Assembly: GCA_016787705.1 (NCBI GenBank)
Contig: JAEUTP010000008.1
Span: forward strand, 682,001 to 746,000
Source of the DNA: Bacteroidia bacterium
GTDB lineage: Bacteria > Bacteroidota > Bacteroidia > B-17B0 > Aurantibacillaceae
Direction of reading: 5' to 3'
Length of the DNA stretch: 64,000 bases
In this document: piece after piece, positions 55,466 to 64,000 of the stretch
Layout: every line of letters starts with the position of its first letter
How positions within the stretch are numbered: the stretch's first letter is position 1
Made by a program: the position numbers and the translations under genes
The notes under the pieces: generated by a model
Seen by the model: only the letters and a program-made list of their open reading frames with translations
Databases searched by the model: none
Told to the model about the DNA's origin: nothing

Positions 55466-55879
55466 ATGAAAGTTCATTCAACAAATTACTTCGATACGTT
55501 TATTGAAACTGCGGAAGATTGCCCGGCATTAAAAGGAGAACTTCCGCCAATAAAAGATAATGCAAAAACTGTAGCAAATATTCAGTTTGACCTAATTAAA
55601 AAAAATCCTTACAAATACACTTCCGATGATATCCTGTTCCAGGTTTTTGCAGATAAAAACGATCTTACAAAACAAGAGTATAAAAAAGCGAGGGAGGAAT
55701 TTTACTCCAAAGGGCAGCCATGTTTAAGAGCCTCACCTTTAACAAAACGTTATGGTTGGGGTGTACATTATGATAAAGATGGAAAAATTGCTCTTTACGG
55801 TTGTGAAACAAATGAATATGTGAGCTTTACAAAAAATAAAAAAATAAAAATTCTTAAGGCAATGAAATCTAAAAAATAA
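55466..55879 (+). CDS. DUF6157-family protein
   Basis: 137 residues. The pattern TNYFDTFIETAEDCPALKGE, ANIQFDLIKKNPYKYTSDD and PCLRASPLTKRYGWGVHYD fits the small conserved DUF6157 family, whose function is unknown. No signal or membrane segment. It lies between two large sensor genes without being obviously part of either transcript. Confidence 0.8.
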   Translation: MKVHSTNYFDTFIETAEDCPALKGELPPIKDNAKTVANIQFDLIKKNPYKYTSDDILFQVFADKNDLTKQEYKKAREEFYSKGQPCLRASPLTKRYGWGVHYDKDGKIALYGCETNEYVSFTKNKKIKILKAMKSKK

Positions 55880-55931
55880 ATATGTTAGTTATTCATTTTA
55901 AATTGATATATTATAACTATAGGCATTTTGC

Positions 55932-56204
55932 TTGTTTGCTTTTAAACACACGCACAAGATATTTGTGCCGTTAACTATGCTAAATAGAGAGGGTGAGATA
56001 GAGCGGGTTCACACGGGATACAATTATCTTGTAACTAATTACTCAGTTACATTTGGCAAAGCGCTTAGCGATAAGCAGAAATATGTACACAATATTTTCA
56101 TTAAACCTCAATTGCTTAATGTTTTACCAAGTTATTCAAAAAGCGTATGGTATTTTGCGTTAGAAATTGGCCTAAGTTTTAACCTGATGAAAAGTGAAAT
56201 ATAA
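55932..56204 (+). pseudogene. C-terminal remnant of an outer-membrane barrel gene
   Basis: The 90-codon frame (from TTG) lacks a signal peptide and a credible start, but its residues look like the closing strands of a small beta-barrel (IKPQLLNVLPSYSKSVWYFA, then LEIGLSFNLMKSEI). The end resembles the C-terminus of the barrel protein at 61095-61736 (RPELFWKAPFNGYYLTHLAL, GVIFKLNK). A stop precedes it in the frame. It is most likely a 5'-truncated gene, although a small intact gene cannot be excluded. Confidence 0.5.
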
Positions 56205-56228
56205 ACTGTTAAATGTATATTTGTATAG

Positions 56229-59200
56229 TTGAAAAACCTTATCGAGATAGCTGTTTTTATTCGGAAAGTTTTTTGTTCTCAAAAAACTATTTCGTTCTCA
56301 ATATCTTTTGTTTTATTTCATTTGTTATTAGCTCCTCATTTTTTATCAGGTCAGGTTGATTTTAACAAAATAGAATTTCAATTATATAAAATGAACGAAG
56401 GCCTGCCGGCCAACAAAATAACATCAATAATACAAGATAAGCGAGGTTACATTTGGATTGGCACAGATGGTGGAATAAGTAGATTTGACGGTGCACTTTT
56501 TGAAAGTTTTACAAGAAATGATAAACAGATTAAGTTATTTAATGATGATACATACAAACTAATAAATCTCACAGATAGTTTACTAGGAATTGTTACGCAA
56601 CAAGGATGCCATGTTATAAATACGTTTAACATGAAAAGTGTGGCGCTAAGGGTAAACGACAGTACGGAAATTTCGGCTTTACTAAACGAAGCGCATGAAT
56701 TAGTCCGTTTAAAAAATGGAAATTACATTGTAGTTACATCTACAGGAATTCACGAATATAATAGTAAAGGCAAATTAATTTTCAGGCATGACTTCCTCAA
56801 TGCTAAAAATGTACAAGAAGAACAATATGCCTGGGAGAAAAAAAGTGCATTTTTAATTGATGGAAATAAACTCGCTGTATATGCATATAAAAAACTAATC
56901 ATTCTTGATACCTATACCCATAAATATTTTAACAGCAACACACTTAAACCTTTTGCCCTGGCAAAAGACGATTGGGAAGCCGGCAACGCATTTGCGATTA
57001 AGCAGGTAATAAGGAAGCAAATAGGGTCTGATGAGTTTATTTTTCTAAAAATAAAGTCAGATAGTTTAGTTTATTACAACAAAGTGAAAAATATTTTACG
57101 CAATATTAACCTACCAAAAAAAATATCGAGCAATATATTGTATACCGATAACCACATTTTTGATATTGGCAATAAACAATTTGCAATACCTTCATTTAGT
57201 GGCGGATTTTATGTGTTTGAAATTACCGAAGACTTTCAAATTAAATTTAACGAAACTAAATATTTACCCGGCAGTGATTGTATTTGCGTTTTTAGAGATT
57301 CAGAAAATCGCCTTTGGGTTGGCACATCAAATGGATTATTAAAACAGAAAGATCTGAACAGTCCAATTCACTCCTATCCTTTAATTGATACGTTGCAAAA
57401 CGCTACTCTCAATAATAAGATATTTGTAATGAATGATAAAATATTTATTACAACGAATGTAATAGATTATAAAAACTTTTTAACTGTACTTGATCTAAAA
57501 ACTAAGCAAGTAATAAAAAAAATGCCTCTACCCTCAAATAAAAGATGGGGATTGGCTTATGACCTCAACAGTTATTACAAAGACACACTTTGGGTCTCAA
57601 CTACAGAAGGAATAATGTGGATTAATGTAAATAATTTTAATCAAGGGATAGTAAAATTACCGGTGGAAATAAGAGTAGTGCCATTTACAATGGGTGATAA
57701 AAATAGTGATGGCGAAGCCTGGATGCACAGCACAATAAGAATGTGGCACATACGTTATAACGCAAAAAAAAGAACATTTGTTTATTATAATTTTGCCACA
57801 AAAATAAAGCCTTTTTTAGAAAAACCGTTAGGATTAGTGTATGATTCTTATGGGGACGTATGGTTTTATGGCATGGGCTTAGAAAGATGGAACAAAAAAA
57901 AACAGTGTTTTGATACCCTTATCACGGACTTTGGAAAAAAAGGTGGCTTTGAAAATTACTTTCCTTTTGTAACATCCGATAATAAAGGGGGTCTATGGGT
58001 ATATCACGATGTGAATGGGTTTATTCGCTATGACATAAAATCAAAAAAAATAGAGACTATTGACATGGGGCTTAACGTACCAATAAAGCATTACAATAGT
58101 TTTTCAAAAATAAATAATAACATTTTATGGTCAGGGCATGCTGATATGCTCGTTAATTATAATATAAACAAAAAAAAATCTATTTCGTTTAATCAAAATG
58201 AAGGCGTGCCCGATGGTGTATTTACAAGTTTAATTTATTTAAATCCCGAAACTAATGAATGCTTTGTTTGCATGGATAAAAAACTAATTAGCTTTTCAAA
58301 TATACCTAATGATCCAGCTAAAAAGAAGATTCTTGTTGATTACATTTATAGTGGCAACAATAAAACAATCTATAGCCCTGCAGACACTACGCGATTAAAT
58401 TACAACGAAAACACTTTAACCATTAAATTTAATATACTGGATTTTGGAATAAAATATCCGCGCAAATTTGTTTATCAGATCGATAACCAGGGAGAATGGA
58501 ATAACATTAGTCAAACACAACCTATATTTCTATACAATTTAGCTACGGGCTGGCACGATATTATAATTAAATCGCTAAATAATCAGGACAAATTTGATGA
58601 AAAAAAGATAGCAATATATATACACCCGCCTTTCTGGAAAACAACCTGGTTTGTCTCTACGTTAAGCACTATAATACTCGCAATTTTCTTTTTTATTATC
58701 CGCTTCTTTTTTAAACGAATTAAACGGCAAAATAACCTGCAGTTACAGCTAAAAGAATTTGAGCTTAAAGCCCTGCACGCACAAATGAATCCTCATTTTA
58801 TTTTTAATTGCTTAAACAGCATAAAGGCACTAATAATAAATAATAAAAATACCGAAGCTTCAAAATACATAAATGGATTTTCTAAACTTGTAAGATTAAA
58901 CCTAGAGCACAGTCGCAAACCTTTTATTTCATTAAAAGAAAATATCGAGTACATTAATTTATATGTTGCCTCTGAAAAATCAAGATTTACAAATTTCACT
59001 TACAATTTCTCAAGCGATCCATCCCTCGATGTAGAAGATATTTATGTTGTACCTATGCTAATACAACCTATAGTTGAAAATGCCATCTGGCATGGATTAC
59101 AACAGATTGAGGGCGAGCGTATCTTGAATATTAAGTATGAAAAGGGAGTTTTTGGAGCGAGATGCATTATCGAAGATAATGGCATTGGAATAAATAAATC

Positions 59201-59378
59201 ACTCGAACTTAATAAAAACAAAAATACCAAATCGGTTGGGATGGATAACATAAAAGAAAGAATTACACTTTTTAATCAAAGTTATAAACTCAACTATAAG
59301 ATAGAAGTAATTGACAAAAGTGAGTTTGACCCAAATACGTCTGGTACAATAGTTATTATACATTTTGACCTGCAATAA
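56229..59378 (+). CDS. Reg_prop propeller sensor histidine kinase (LytS type)
   Basis: 1049 residues from TTG. A signal segment (about 20-40) is followed by Reg_prop repeats from EGLPANKITSIIQDKRGYIW onward (about 55-690), a Y_Y_Y domain (about 720-790), a membrane helix (about 803-828) and a His_kinase domain with MNPHFIFNCLNSIKALI (His about 855), ENAIWHGLQQ and IEDNGIGI. The kinase part is of the same type as the LamG kinase at 6661. No LytTR gene is adjacent, so its regulator is elsewhere. Confidence 0.92.
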   Translation: MKNLIEIAVFIRKVFCSQKTISFSISFVLFHLLLAPHFLSGQVDFNKIEFQLYKMNEGLPANKITSIIQDKRGYIWIGTDGGISRFDGALFESFTRNDKQIKLFNDDTYKLINLTDSLLGIVTQQGCHVINTFNMKSVALRVNDSTEISALLNEAHELVRLKNGNYIVVTSTGIHEYNSKGKLIFRHDFLNAKNVQEEQYAWEKKSAFLIDGNKLAVYAYKKLIILDTYTHKYFNSNTLKPFALAKDDWEAGNAFAIKQVIRKQIGSDEFIFLKIKSDSLVYYNKVKNILRNINLPKKISSNILYTDNHIFDIGNKQFAIPSFSGGFYVFEITEDFQIKFNETKYLPGSDCICVFRDSENRLWVGTSNGLLKQKDLNSPIHSYPLIDTLQNATLNNKIFVMNDKIFITTNVIDYKNFLTVLDLKTKQVIKKMPLPSNKRWGLAYDLNSYYKDTLWVSTTEGIMWINVNNFNQGIVKLPVEIRVVPFTMGDKNSDGEAWMHSTIRMWHIRYNAKKRTFVYYNFATKIKPFLEKPLGLVYDSYGDVWFYGMGLERWNKKKQCFDTLITDFGKKGGFENYFPFVTSDNKGGLWVYHDVNGFIRYDIKSKKIETIDMGLNVPIKHYNSFSKINNNILWSGHADMLVNYNINKKKSISFNQNEGVPDGVFTSLIYLNPETNECFVCMDKKLISFSNIPNDPAKKKILVDYIYSGNNKTIYSPADTTRLNYNENTLTIKFNILDFGIKYPRKFVYQIDNQGEWNNISQTQPIFLYNLATGWHDIIIKSLNNQDKFDEKKIAIYIHPPFWKTTWFVSTLSTIILAIFFFIIRFFFKRIKRQNNLQLQLKEFELKALHAQMNPHFIFNCLNSIKALIINNKNTEASKYINGFSKLVRLNLEHSRKPFISLKENIEYINLYVASEKSRFTNFTYNFSSDPSLDVEDIYVVPMLIQPIVENAIWHGLQQIEGERILNIKYEKGVFGARCIIEDNGIGINKSLELNKNKNTKSVGMDNIKERITLFNQSYKLNYKIEVIDKSEFDPNTSGTIVIIHFDLQ

Positions 59379-59409
59379 TAAAAAATTATTAGCCGTTCTG
59401 TAAAATACG

Positions 59410-59937
59410 TTAGATGGTGAAGCTATCCTCCGACATCTTTTTAATTGAGTTTAGCAAATTTTTATGGAAGGGCTTAATTACAGCTTTAGCAATAAAATTT
59501 AAAAAAATAACGTAGTTTTTTCGAATGCAGTAATTTGTAGTTAATTTAACCCTTATAAAATTATCCTCATTAATTAACTGATATGAACCACCAATAAGTC
59601 TTACCAAACCAGATGACAACTCAAAAAAATGCAAAATCGTGAATCCTTTTTCCGGATACAAATCGTAACTGTACTCTTTCATAGGCTTCCATATGGTTAT
59701 CTTTTGGGTAAATTTTTTTCCGGTATTAAAGTAAACAATTCTTATTCCTCCTTCTCCTTCTGATATTATCTCCGCCTTCAAAGACTTTGGGATATTAAAA
59801 AATTTTGAAAAAAGCGTTTCTGGGAAATATTTGGTTTTTATGTTTGTAGTATTTTTCCAAACTACTTGTTGAGAGGCTTTAATATCAATAGTTGAAACAA
59901 TAGACTTTGTAATATATTTAGCATTGTTGTTTGACAT
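59410..59937 (-). CDS. SRPBCC-like hypothetical protein
   Basis: 175 residues, no signal peptide. SIVSTIDIKASQQVVWKNTT and the pattern of long strands followed by a C-terminal helix (LNFIAKAVIKPFHKNLLNSI) fit a START/SRPBCC fold. It resembles distantly the protein at 44050-44478. The ligand is unknown. The gene is convergent with the histidine kinase gene. Confidence 0.65.
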   Translation of the reverse strand: MSNNNAKYITKSIVSTIDIKASQQVVWKNTTNIKTKYFPETLFSKFFNIPKSLKAEIISEGEGGIRIVYFNTGKKFTQKITIWKPMKEYSYDLYPEKGFTILHFFELSSGLVRLIGGSYQLINEDNFIRVKLTTNYCIRKNYVIFLNFIAKAVIKPFHKNLLNSIKKMSEDSFTI

Positions 59938-60094
59938 TGAACCCTCACATATATTTGTTCAAAAAATAAGGCCTAATAGAAATACCGTAAGGCCAATTTA
60001 TCAATTTTTCTTGATAAATATTGTTAAAGTATATATGTGGTTGGCTTTAAATGAAAAGTGGCAAGTGCTTTATAAATCACATACAATTATAGAT

Positions 60095-61105
60095 TTAATA
60101 CTTGCCTACAAATCTGTTTATTTCTTCTGCAAACTCAACAGGTTGCTCGTAGTTTGGTGAATGAGCCGAAAATTCAAAAATGTGAAGATGTTTTTTAGTA
60201 GGCAATGTGCCAAGTCAATTGTAAGTATCGTTAGCAATAATAACAGGAAAAACCTTATCATGTTTTCCCCAGCAGATAAGAGTTGGAATTTTTATTTGGT
60301 CTATTTTATTTTGTAAATCCAAGCCCTTATTTAAAAATGAAAATTTGTAGGGTGCAAAAAAATAGGCGGTGGAAATTGGTGAATAAAAAAGCAAATCGGT
60401 AAAGGGGATTTGAAGCGAATCGCTTTTTGGATTATAGTCGTAACCATTGGCTTTAGCCACAAAAGTATAATGAGCATTATCATTAATTCCAACAAATTGG
60501 TGTTCGTTATACCATTCTAATGCAAATTGCCAATAACTTTTATCTTGGTTTGTTCGAATTTTGTTCTTGGCAAAAACCATCATAGAGTCTCTTGAAATTT
60601 TATTTGCTGTTGTCCAGCTATGTCCGCCATCAACTTCTATCCATCCAGAAATTTTTTTTTGATGTTCCAGCAAATAATTTGTCCCGAGCGCTCCACCCCA
60701 CGAATGGCCCATTAAAAAAAGCTCAGGATTGTCATATTTATAATTGATCAAAGTAACCAATTTATCAAGATCATCAGTAAACTGCTCGAGAGTAGCATCC
60801 CCCATAGAAGGATTGCCCTGACTCATTCCACACATCCGCTGATCCCAGTAAACTATTGCAAAACGTTCTTCAATTTTTTTATGAGAAGGAAATATTGTGT
60901 AATATTGTGAGGAGCCTCCTTCGGGCCCTCCGTGTAACATAATAATGTATTTTCCGGATGCTTTGTTGCCCTTTACCCAAACAGGCATTTTAGCCCCAAC
61001 ACTGTTTAAATAAAAAAAATCGCCTTCCGTTTGAAATTCCTTTTTTTTACAATTTAACAATAGTAGAATTAAAATGATACATAAATAATTATATCTACTT
61101 TGCAT
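60095..61105 (-). pseudogene. Alpha/beta-hydrolase lipoprotein gene interrupted by in-frame TGA
   Basis: ATG 61105 opens a lipoprotein signal (lipobox LLLLNC) and an alpha/beta-hydrolase fold: oxyanion region MLHGGPEGGSSQYY, WDQRMCGMSQGN, nucleophile elbow LMGHSWGGALG and the catalytic Asp in WGKHDKVFP. A TGA at 60215-60217 (codon 297) ends the frame at NDTYN. The same frame then continues for 39 codons (LGTLPTKKHLHIFEFSAHSP ... EEINRFVGKY) to a TAA at 60095-60097. The lost part holds the expected catalytic His (SAHSPN). A single TGG-to-TGA change explains this. TGA is a normal stop elsewhere in the window, so the product ending at 60215 should be inactive. Confidence 0.8.
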
Positions 61106-61736
61106 TTTTCTTATTTAATTTAAATATGACCCCGGTATTAAGTGCGAGATGCGTTAAGTAATAACCGTTAAATGGCGCTTTCCAAAATAATTCGGGCCGA
61201 AGAAAATAAACAACGTTACATTTTGATTTTTTTGAAAAATCGTACCCGATGCCAATTGCAACAGAGGGCATAATCATAGGTCTTCCGGTATTTAAAGTGT
61301 TAACTACTGCACCATTGGGAAGTACTTCATAATTTTGTCCACCGTTAACAAATTGATGCAAATAACCTAAGCCCATAAACTCATCAATAAAAACGCCACA
61401 ATTAAACGTAATTCTCTGGCCCCATTGCCCGCGAATAAAAAAAGAGGAATTGTTTCTTATATGCACGTATCCTCCAATATTAGTAGCAAGAATCATTTGA
61501 TGTGTTTTGGATTGAAAGTGATAATATTCAAAACCGATATTAAGCCCCGGGTGAGTTATTGTTTCGCCAAAATAGCTAAGAGTGGCTTTAGTTTTTGGCA
61601 GTTTACTTTCTTGTCCATAAACATTTACGACTGCTAATAAAATAAAAGATAAAATAGCAGACTTTATAGCTTTTTTCTTGAGCGCCGCATAAATTGAATT
61701 TATTTGCGAACTGTTTACCCCATTAATGCTAATCAT
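61095..61736 (-). CDS. Small outer-membrane barrel protein
   Basis: From ATG 61736 (MISINGVNSSQ) it has 213 residues; a longer frame to 61814 overlaps the lipoprotein gene too far. A signal peptide (LKKKAIKSAILSFILLAVVN, VYGQ) is followed by barrel-like strands (LNIGFEYYHFQ, ILATNIGGYVHIRN, MPSVAIGIGYDFS, FLRPELFWKAPFNG, LNTGVIFKLNKK). It overlaps the lipoprotein gene by eight bases and the hydrolase gene by 11, so the three are one operon. Confidence 0.68.
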   Translation of the reverse strand: MISINGVNSSQINSIYAALKKKAIKSAILSFILLAVVNVYGQESKLPKTKATLSYFGETITHPGLNIGFEYYHFQSKTHQMILATNIGGYVHIRNNSSFFIRGQWGQRITFNCGVFIDEFMGLGYLHQFVNGGQNYEVLPNGAVVNTLNTGRPMIMPSVAIGIGYDFSKKSKCNVVYFLRPELFWKAPFNGYYLTHLALNTGVIFKLNKKNAK

Positions 61737-62244
61737 TCTTAACATTGTCTTTAAGCACCAACGACAGTTTTTCGCAAGCGTTGTCATTGCATCTCGTAAT
61801 CTGAAGTAAGCCACTTGTTAACGGTTCTTTTATTTTGTGGATTGTTAAAGCCTCTCCATCAATTACCAAAACTACTTTTTTCATTAAATATTTAACTGAA
61901 AATATTTTTAACGATGCCGAAGCGTTTTTAGATAATGAAAGTAGTAGTCGTTTTTTACTTTCTTCATCTTGTTCCGTTTTTGGATCCCCTTCCAGATCAA
62001 GTTGTACATATTGGGTGGTATCTATTATTATTCGATTGTAGTTTTGGTCGTTGTATTCATCAAACATTTTATTAAAAAAGATTGCCTTCTCATTGAGTAG
62101 CAAAGGCCTTAACGGGGTTTTAATTGTATCAATTTTTTTGACCAAGTATAATCCATCCGGAATAAATTTCGGCGTTTCCTTAGGTTCGCAACCAAAATTT
62201 AATAAAAGTGAGATAATACAAAAAAAATAAAAAAATCTGACCAT
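61729..62244 (-). CDS. Exported lipoprotein of unknown function
   Basis: 171 residues with a lipoprotein signal (FCIISLLLNFGC, cleaved before Cys19). The mature part is charged, without repeats or a recognised domain (for example KIDTIKTPLRPLLLNEKAIF, SASLKIFSVKYLMKKVVLVI). It is the first gene of the lipoprotein/barrel/hydrolase operon. Confidence 0.7.
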   Translation of the reverse strand: MVRFFYFFCIISLLLNFGCEPKETPKFIPDGLYLVKKIDTIKTPLRPLLLNEKAIFFNKMFDEYNDQNYNRIIIDTTQYVQLDLEGDPKTEQDEESKKRLLLSLSKNASASLKIFSVKYLMKKVVLVIDGEALTIHKIKEPLTSGLLQITRCNDNACEKLSLVLKDNVKND

Positions 62245-62366
62245 ATCTGTTTTTATTTACGAATTGATTTTAGATTAGATGTCAGAGTTGAAAATTTATC
62301 ATTCTGAATTTTACAATCCCCGATTGTTTCTACCCTTATAAGCTATCTATGTGAGCGAAAAGCAAT

Positions 62367-63305
62367 TTACTCTATAACTATTTTTTTATTTACTGCACCG
62401 CTTCCTGTTGTTATTTTTAAATAATAAATACCTTTATCAAAATAGCTTACTTTAACTTCTCTATTACCTGTAAGCTCTGTGAATTTTAAAATGCGCTGGC
62501 CCAATGCGTTTTCAATTACAAGATCATAAAGCTCGTTGAAAGATACGTTAACATTTATGTGCTCTTTGGCCGGATTTGGATAAACTTTAATTTCGGATCT
62601 TCTGTTTGTGTTACTCTTAACTGAATTTATTATGGGGTAATTGCAATTATAATTTTGTGGAGGCGCTGAGCATAAAAAATTTGAAGGATTGTAATTGTGA
62701 TAAACAACTGTATCGCTTTTACTACTACAAAGCAGAGTATAAGAATTATCTGTAACAGATAAAAAAGGCGTTAAGATGCCAAATGAACTGCCTATGCCCT
62801 CATACCAATATTCATCCATATGAAAATTACTATTTGCATTAAATTTAAATCTTTTACGTACAATGCCATTTAAAGTAACAAAATCTATCGAGTCAATCTT
62901 TAGTTTACTAACTGCCAGATTATTTGAGTACCCAAGAAAAAACGGGTAAATAGATACTGTATCATTTACGTTCTTGCTATAATCGTACAATAAATATTCA
63001 TTAACATCACCTGACTTAACAAAATATACTTTTTTATTTAATTCCCTCAGCGCGCAAACATATTGTGAAATACCAAAATTAAACTGAAATGATGTATCGC
63101 TATACGTTTTTTTATAATTATTTCCCTGAATAACGGTATCACCTTTAATAGCAACTTTTTTTATTTCGTGTGTCTGAATCGATCCAATACTAAAGCACTC
63201 AAAAGTTGTCCAAATATTCTTACTTGAAATTGTTGGTTGATATGATTGGCTGTGAAGTATACTAATCCAAAAGACTATTATCAATATAACTATTTTACTT
63301 TTCAT
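62367..63305 (-). CDS. T9SS-exported protein
   Basis: 312 residues: signal peptide (MKSKIVILIIVFWISILHSQ), a beta-rich body of unknown type (about 25-215: WTTFECFSIGSIQTHEIKK, YWYEGIGSSFGILTPF) and a T9SS sorting domain (IKVYPNPAKEHINVNV ... KGIYYLKITTGSG ... KKIVIE). The sorting domain is nearly the same as that of the gene upstream at the window edge, which indicates a recent shared origin. Confidence 0.8.
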   Translation of the reverse strand: MKSKIVILIIVFWISILHSQSYQPTISSKNIWTTFECFSIGSIQTHEIKKVAIKGDTVIQGNNYKKTYSDTSFQFNFGISQYVCALRELNKKVYFVKSGDVNEYLLYDYSKNVNDTVSIYPFFLGYSNNLAVSKLKIDSIDFVTLNGIVRKRFKFNANSNFHMDEYWYEGIGSSFGILTPFLSVTDNSYTLLCSSKSDTVVYHNYNPSNFLCSAPPQNYNCNYPIINSVKSNTNRRSEIKVYPNPAKEHINVNVSFNELYDLVIENALGQRILKFTELTGNREVKVSYFDKGIYYLKITTGSGAVNKKIVIE

Positions 63306-63331
63306 ACCTCTTCTATTTTATTAATCAGGGC

Positions 63332-64000
63332 TTACTCAATAATAATTTTTTTATTTACCGCGCCGCTTGCTGATTTAATTCTCAAATAATAAATACCCTT
63401 ATCAAAATGACTTACTTTAATTTCTTTATTACCCGAAACAGCTATAAATTGTAAGATAGTTTGGCCTAATGCGTTTTCAATTACAAGGTCGTAACTCTCT
63501 GCAAATTTTACTTCAAGGTTAATAAAATAATTAGAAGGGTTTGGGTAAACCGAAATATACTTCTCTAAATTGTTTTCTTTAATGCCTATCATTTTGTTAT
63601 TGCTTAAATTTGATTTTGAACGTTTAACTGTGGCCGCAGAATTAGTTTTAAAGTAACTGGAGTTACACTGTATATTCCAGATTGTTTCTGCTCTCCAATC
63701 CGCTGCAGCTGCGAATGTGCTGTAATTAGGATCTGTATAAGCATTTGATATTGAACTTAACATTTGAATGTTTTGCCAGTTACCATTTGCTGCATTATCT
63801 CTTCTAAAAACATAATTATTTAATGCCGGCACAGGAATTAGTTGTCCTTCTATTTGATAATCGTTCCATGTGAAATTTCCATTATTATTCTGTACAAATA
63901 ACGTTTTGTGAAAGGGGCTTTTCGCGCTTAAATTTCCACAGCCATCTATGTACGAAATTTTATATCTCCAGGAAGACACTTTTGGATCACCATTGGCTAG
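63332..64000 (-). CDS. T9SS-exported protein, N-terminus outside window
   Basis: The frame is open at the right edge (first codons LANGDPKVSSWRYK), so the start lies outside; an apparent GTG start at 63979 is internal. The visible part has a fibronectin-like beta domain (SWRYKISYIDGCGNLSAKSP, NYVFRRDNAANGNWQNI) and a T9SS sorting domain (ISVYPNPSNYFINLEV ... KGIYYLRIKSASG ... KKIIIE). It is a paralog, at least at the end, of the downstream gene. Confidence 0.8.
   Translation of the reverse strand, partial: LANGDPKVSSWRYKISYIDGCGNLSAKSPFHKTLFVQNNNGNFTWNDYQIEGQLIPVPALNNYVFRRDNAANGNWQNIQMLSSISNAYTDPNYSTFAAAADWRAETIWNIQCNSSYFKTNSAATVKRSKSNLSNNKMIGIKENNLEKYISVYPNPSNYFINLEVKFAESYDLVIENALGQTILQFIAVSGNKEIKVSHFDKGIYYLRIKSASGAVNKKIIIE

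Noticed and set aside
59924..60160. A 78-codon plus-strand frame
   Set aside because: It is the complement of the displaced C-terminus of the hydrolase and of the SRPBCC gene start, with no protein-like features.
1..64000. CRISPR arrays, insertion sequences or prophage
   Set aside because: No regularly spaced repeats, no transposase or integrase reading frames and no phage structural cluster were found; the fibre-like protein has a Sec signal and stands with an RHS gene.

Overview
The window is chromosomal DNA from an AT-rich member of the Bacteroidota (Flavobacteriales or Sphingobacteriales type; I cannot narrow it further). The signs are: nine proteins ending in a type IX secretion (T9SS) C-terminal sorting domain (YPNP...GIYxxxI...KKxIxE), TonB/OMP barrels with a carboxypeptidase-regulatory domain, LytS/LytTR pairs and Reg_prop sensors, TAnnTTTG -7 promoter boxes close to start codons, no Shine-Dalgarno sequences, and many TTG/GTG starts.

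Layout. 1-6343 (minus): a fibre-like secreted protein followed by a huge SpvB/RHS protein that runs off the left edge. 6661-8912 (plus): LamG histidine kinase plus LytTR regulator, divergent from it. 8960-13481 (minus): OMP barrel plus M43 metalloprotease behind a leader with an intrinsic terminator; an AraC regulator is divergent at 13831. 14815-19788: housekeeping block (hemC-hemD fusion, PIN-PhoH, TypA). 19887-23287 (plus): ECF sigma, zinc-finger anti-sigma, a Cys-rich precursor peptide with six CGE motifs, a DUF692 multinuclear iron oxidase, a DUF2063 partner and DoxX, which together form a bufferin/Hvf-like RiPP operon. 23290-25560: NAD-binding protein divergent from a second ECF sigma/RskA pair. 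25631-28774: hemE and an M1 aminopeptidase. 28789-32965 (minus): NrtR-controlled nicotinamide salvage operon (nrtR, prs-like, HAD-like, deoxyribosyltransferase-like, nadV), with two NrtR-type palindromes in its promoter. 33179: tRNA-Arg(CCT). 33620-34972: sigma factor, small protein and ClpP operon. 35033-43819: DJ-1-like protein without its Cys nucleophile, two tandem paralogous T9SS repeat proteins, a small outer-membrane protein and a sialidase-fold T9SS protein. 44050-47129: SRPBCC protein and a FAD-oxidase/methyltransferase fusion. 47554-51823 (minus): T9SS proteins including a heparinase-like lyase. 52106-59378 (plus): two large Reg_prop sensors (one ending in SpoIIE/PP2C, one in a LytS kinase), with a DUF6157 protein and an OMP remnant between them. 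59410-64000 (minus): SRPBCC protein, a lipoprotein/OMP/hydrolase operon whose hydrolase is cut by an in-frame TGA, and two related T9SS proteins at the right edge.

How the parts fit: the cell appears to be a gliding or surface-associated heterotroph that exports many proteins through T9SS. Three ECF-type sigma modules and three propeller or LamG sensors give it stress and surface sensing. The most distinctive system is the metal-buffering RiPP operon at 19887-23287, in which an intrinsic terminator separates the precursor from its modifying enzymes. Also notable are the dual-operator NAD salvage operon with two unexplained enzymes, and the FAD-oxidase/methyltransferase fusion.
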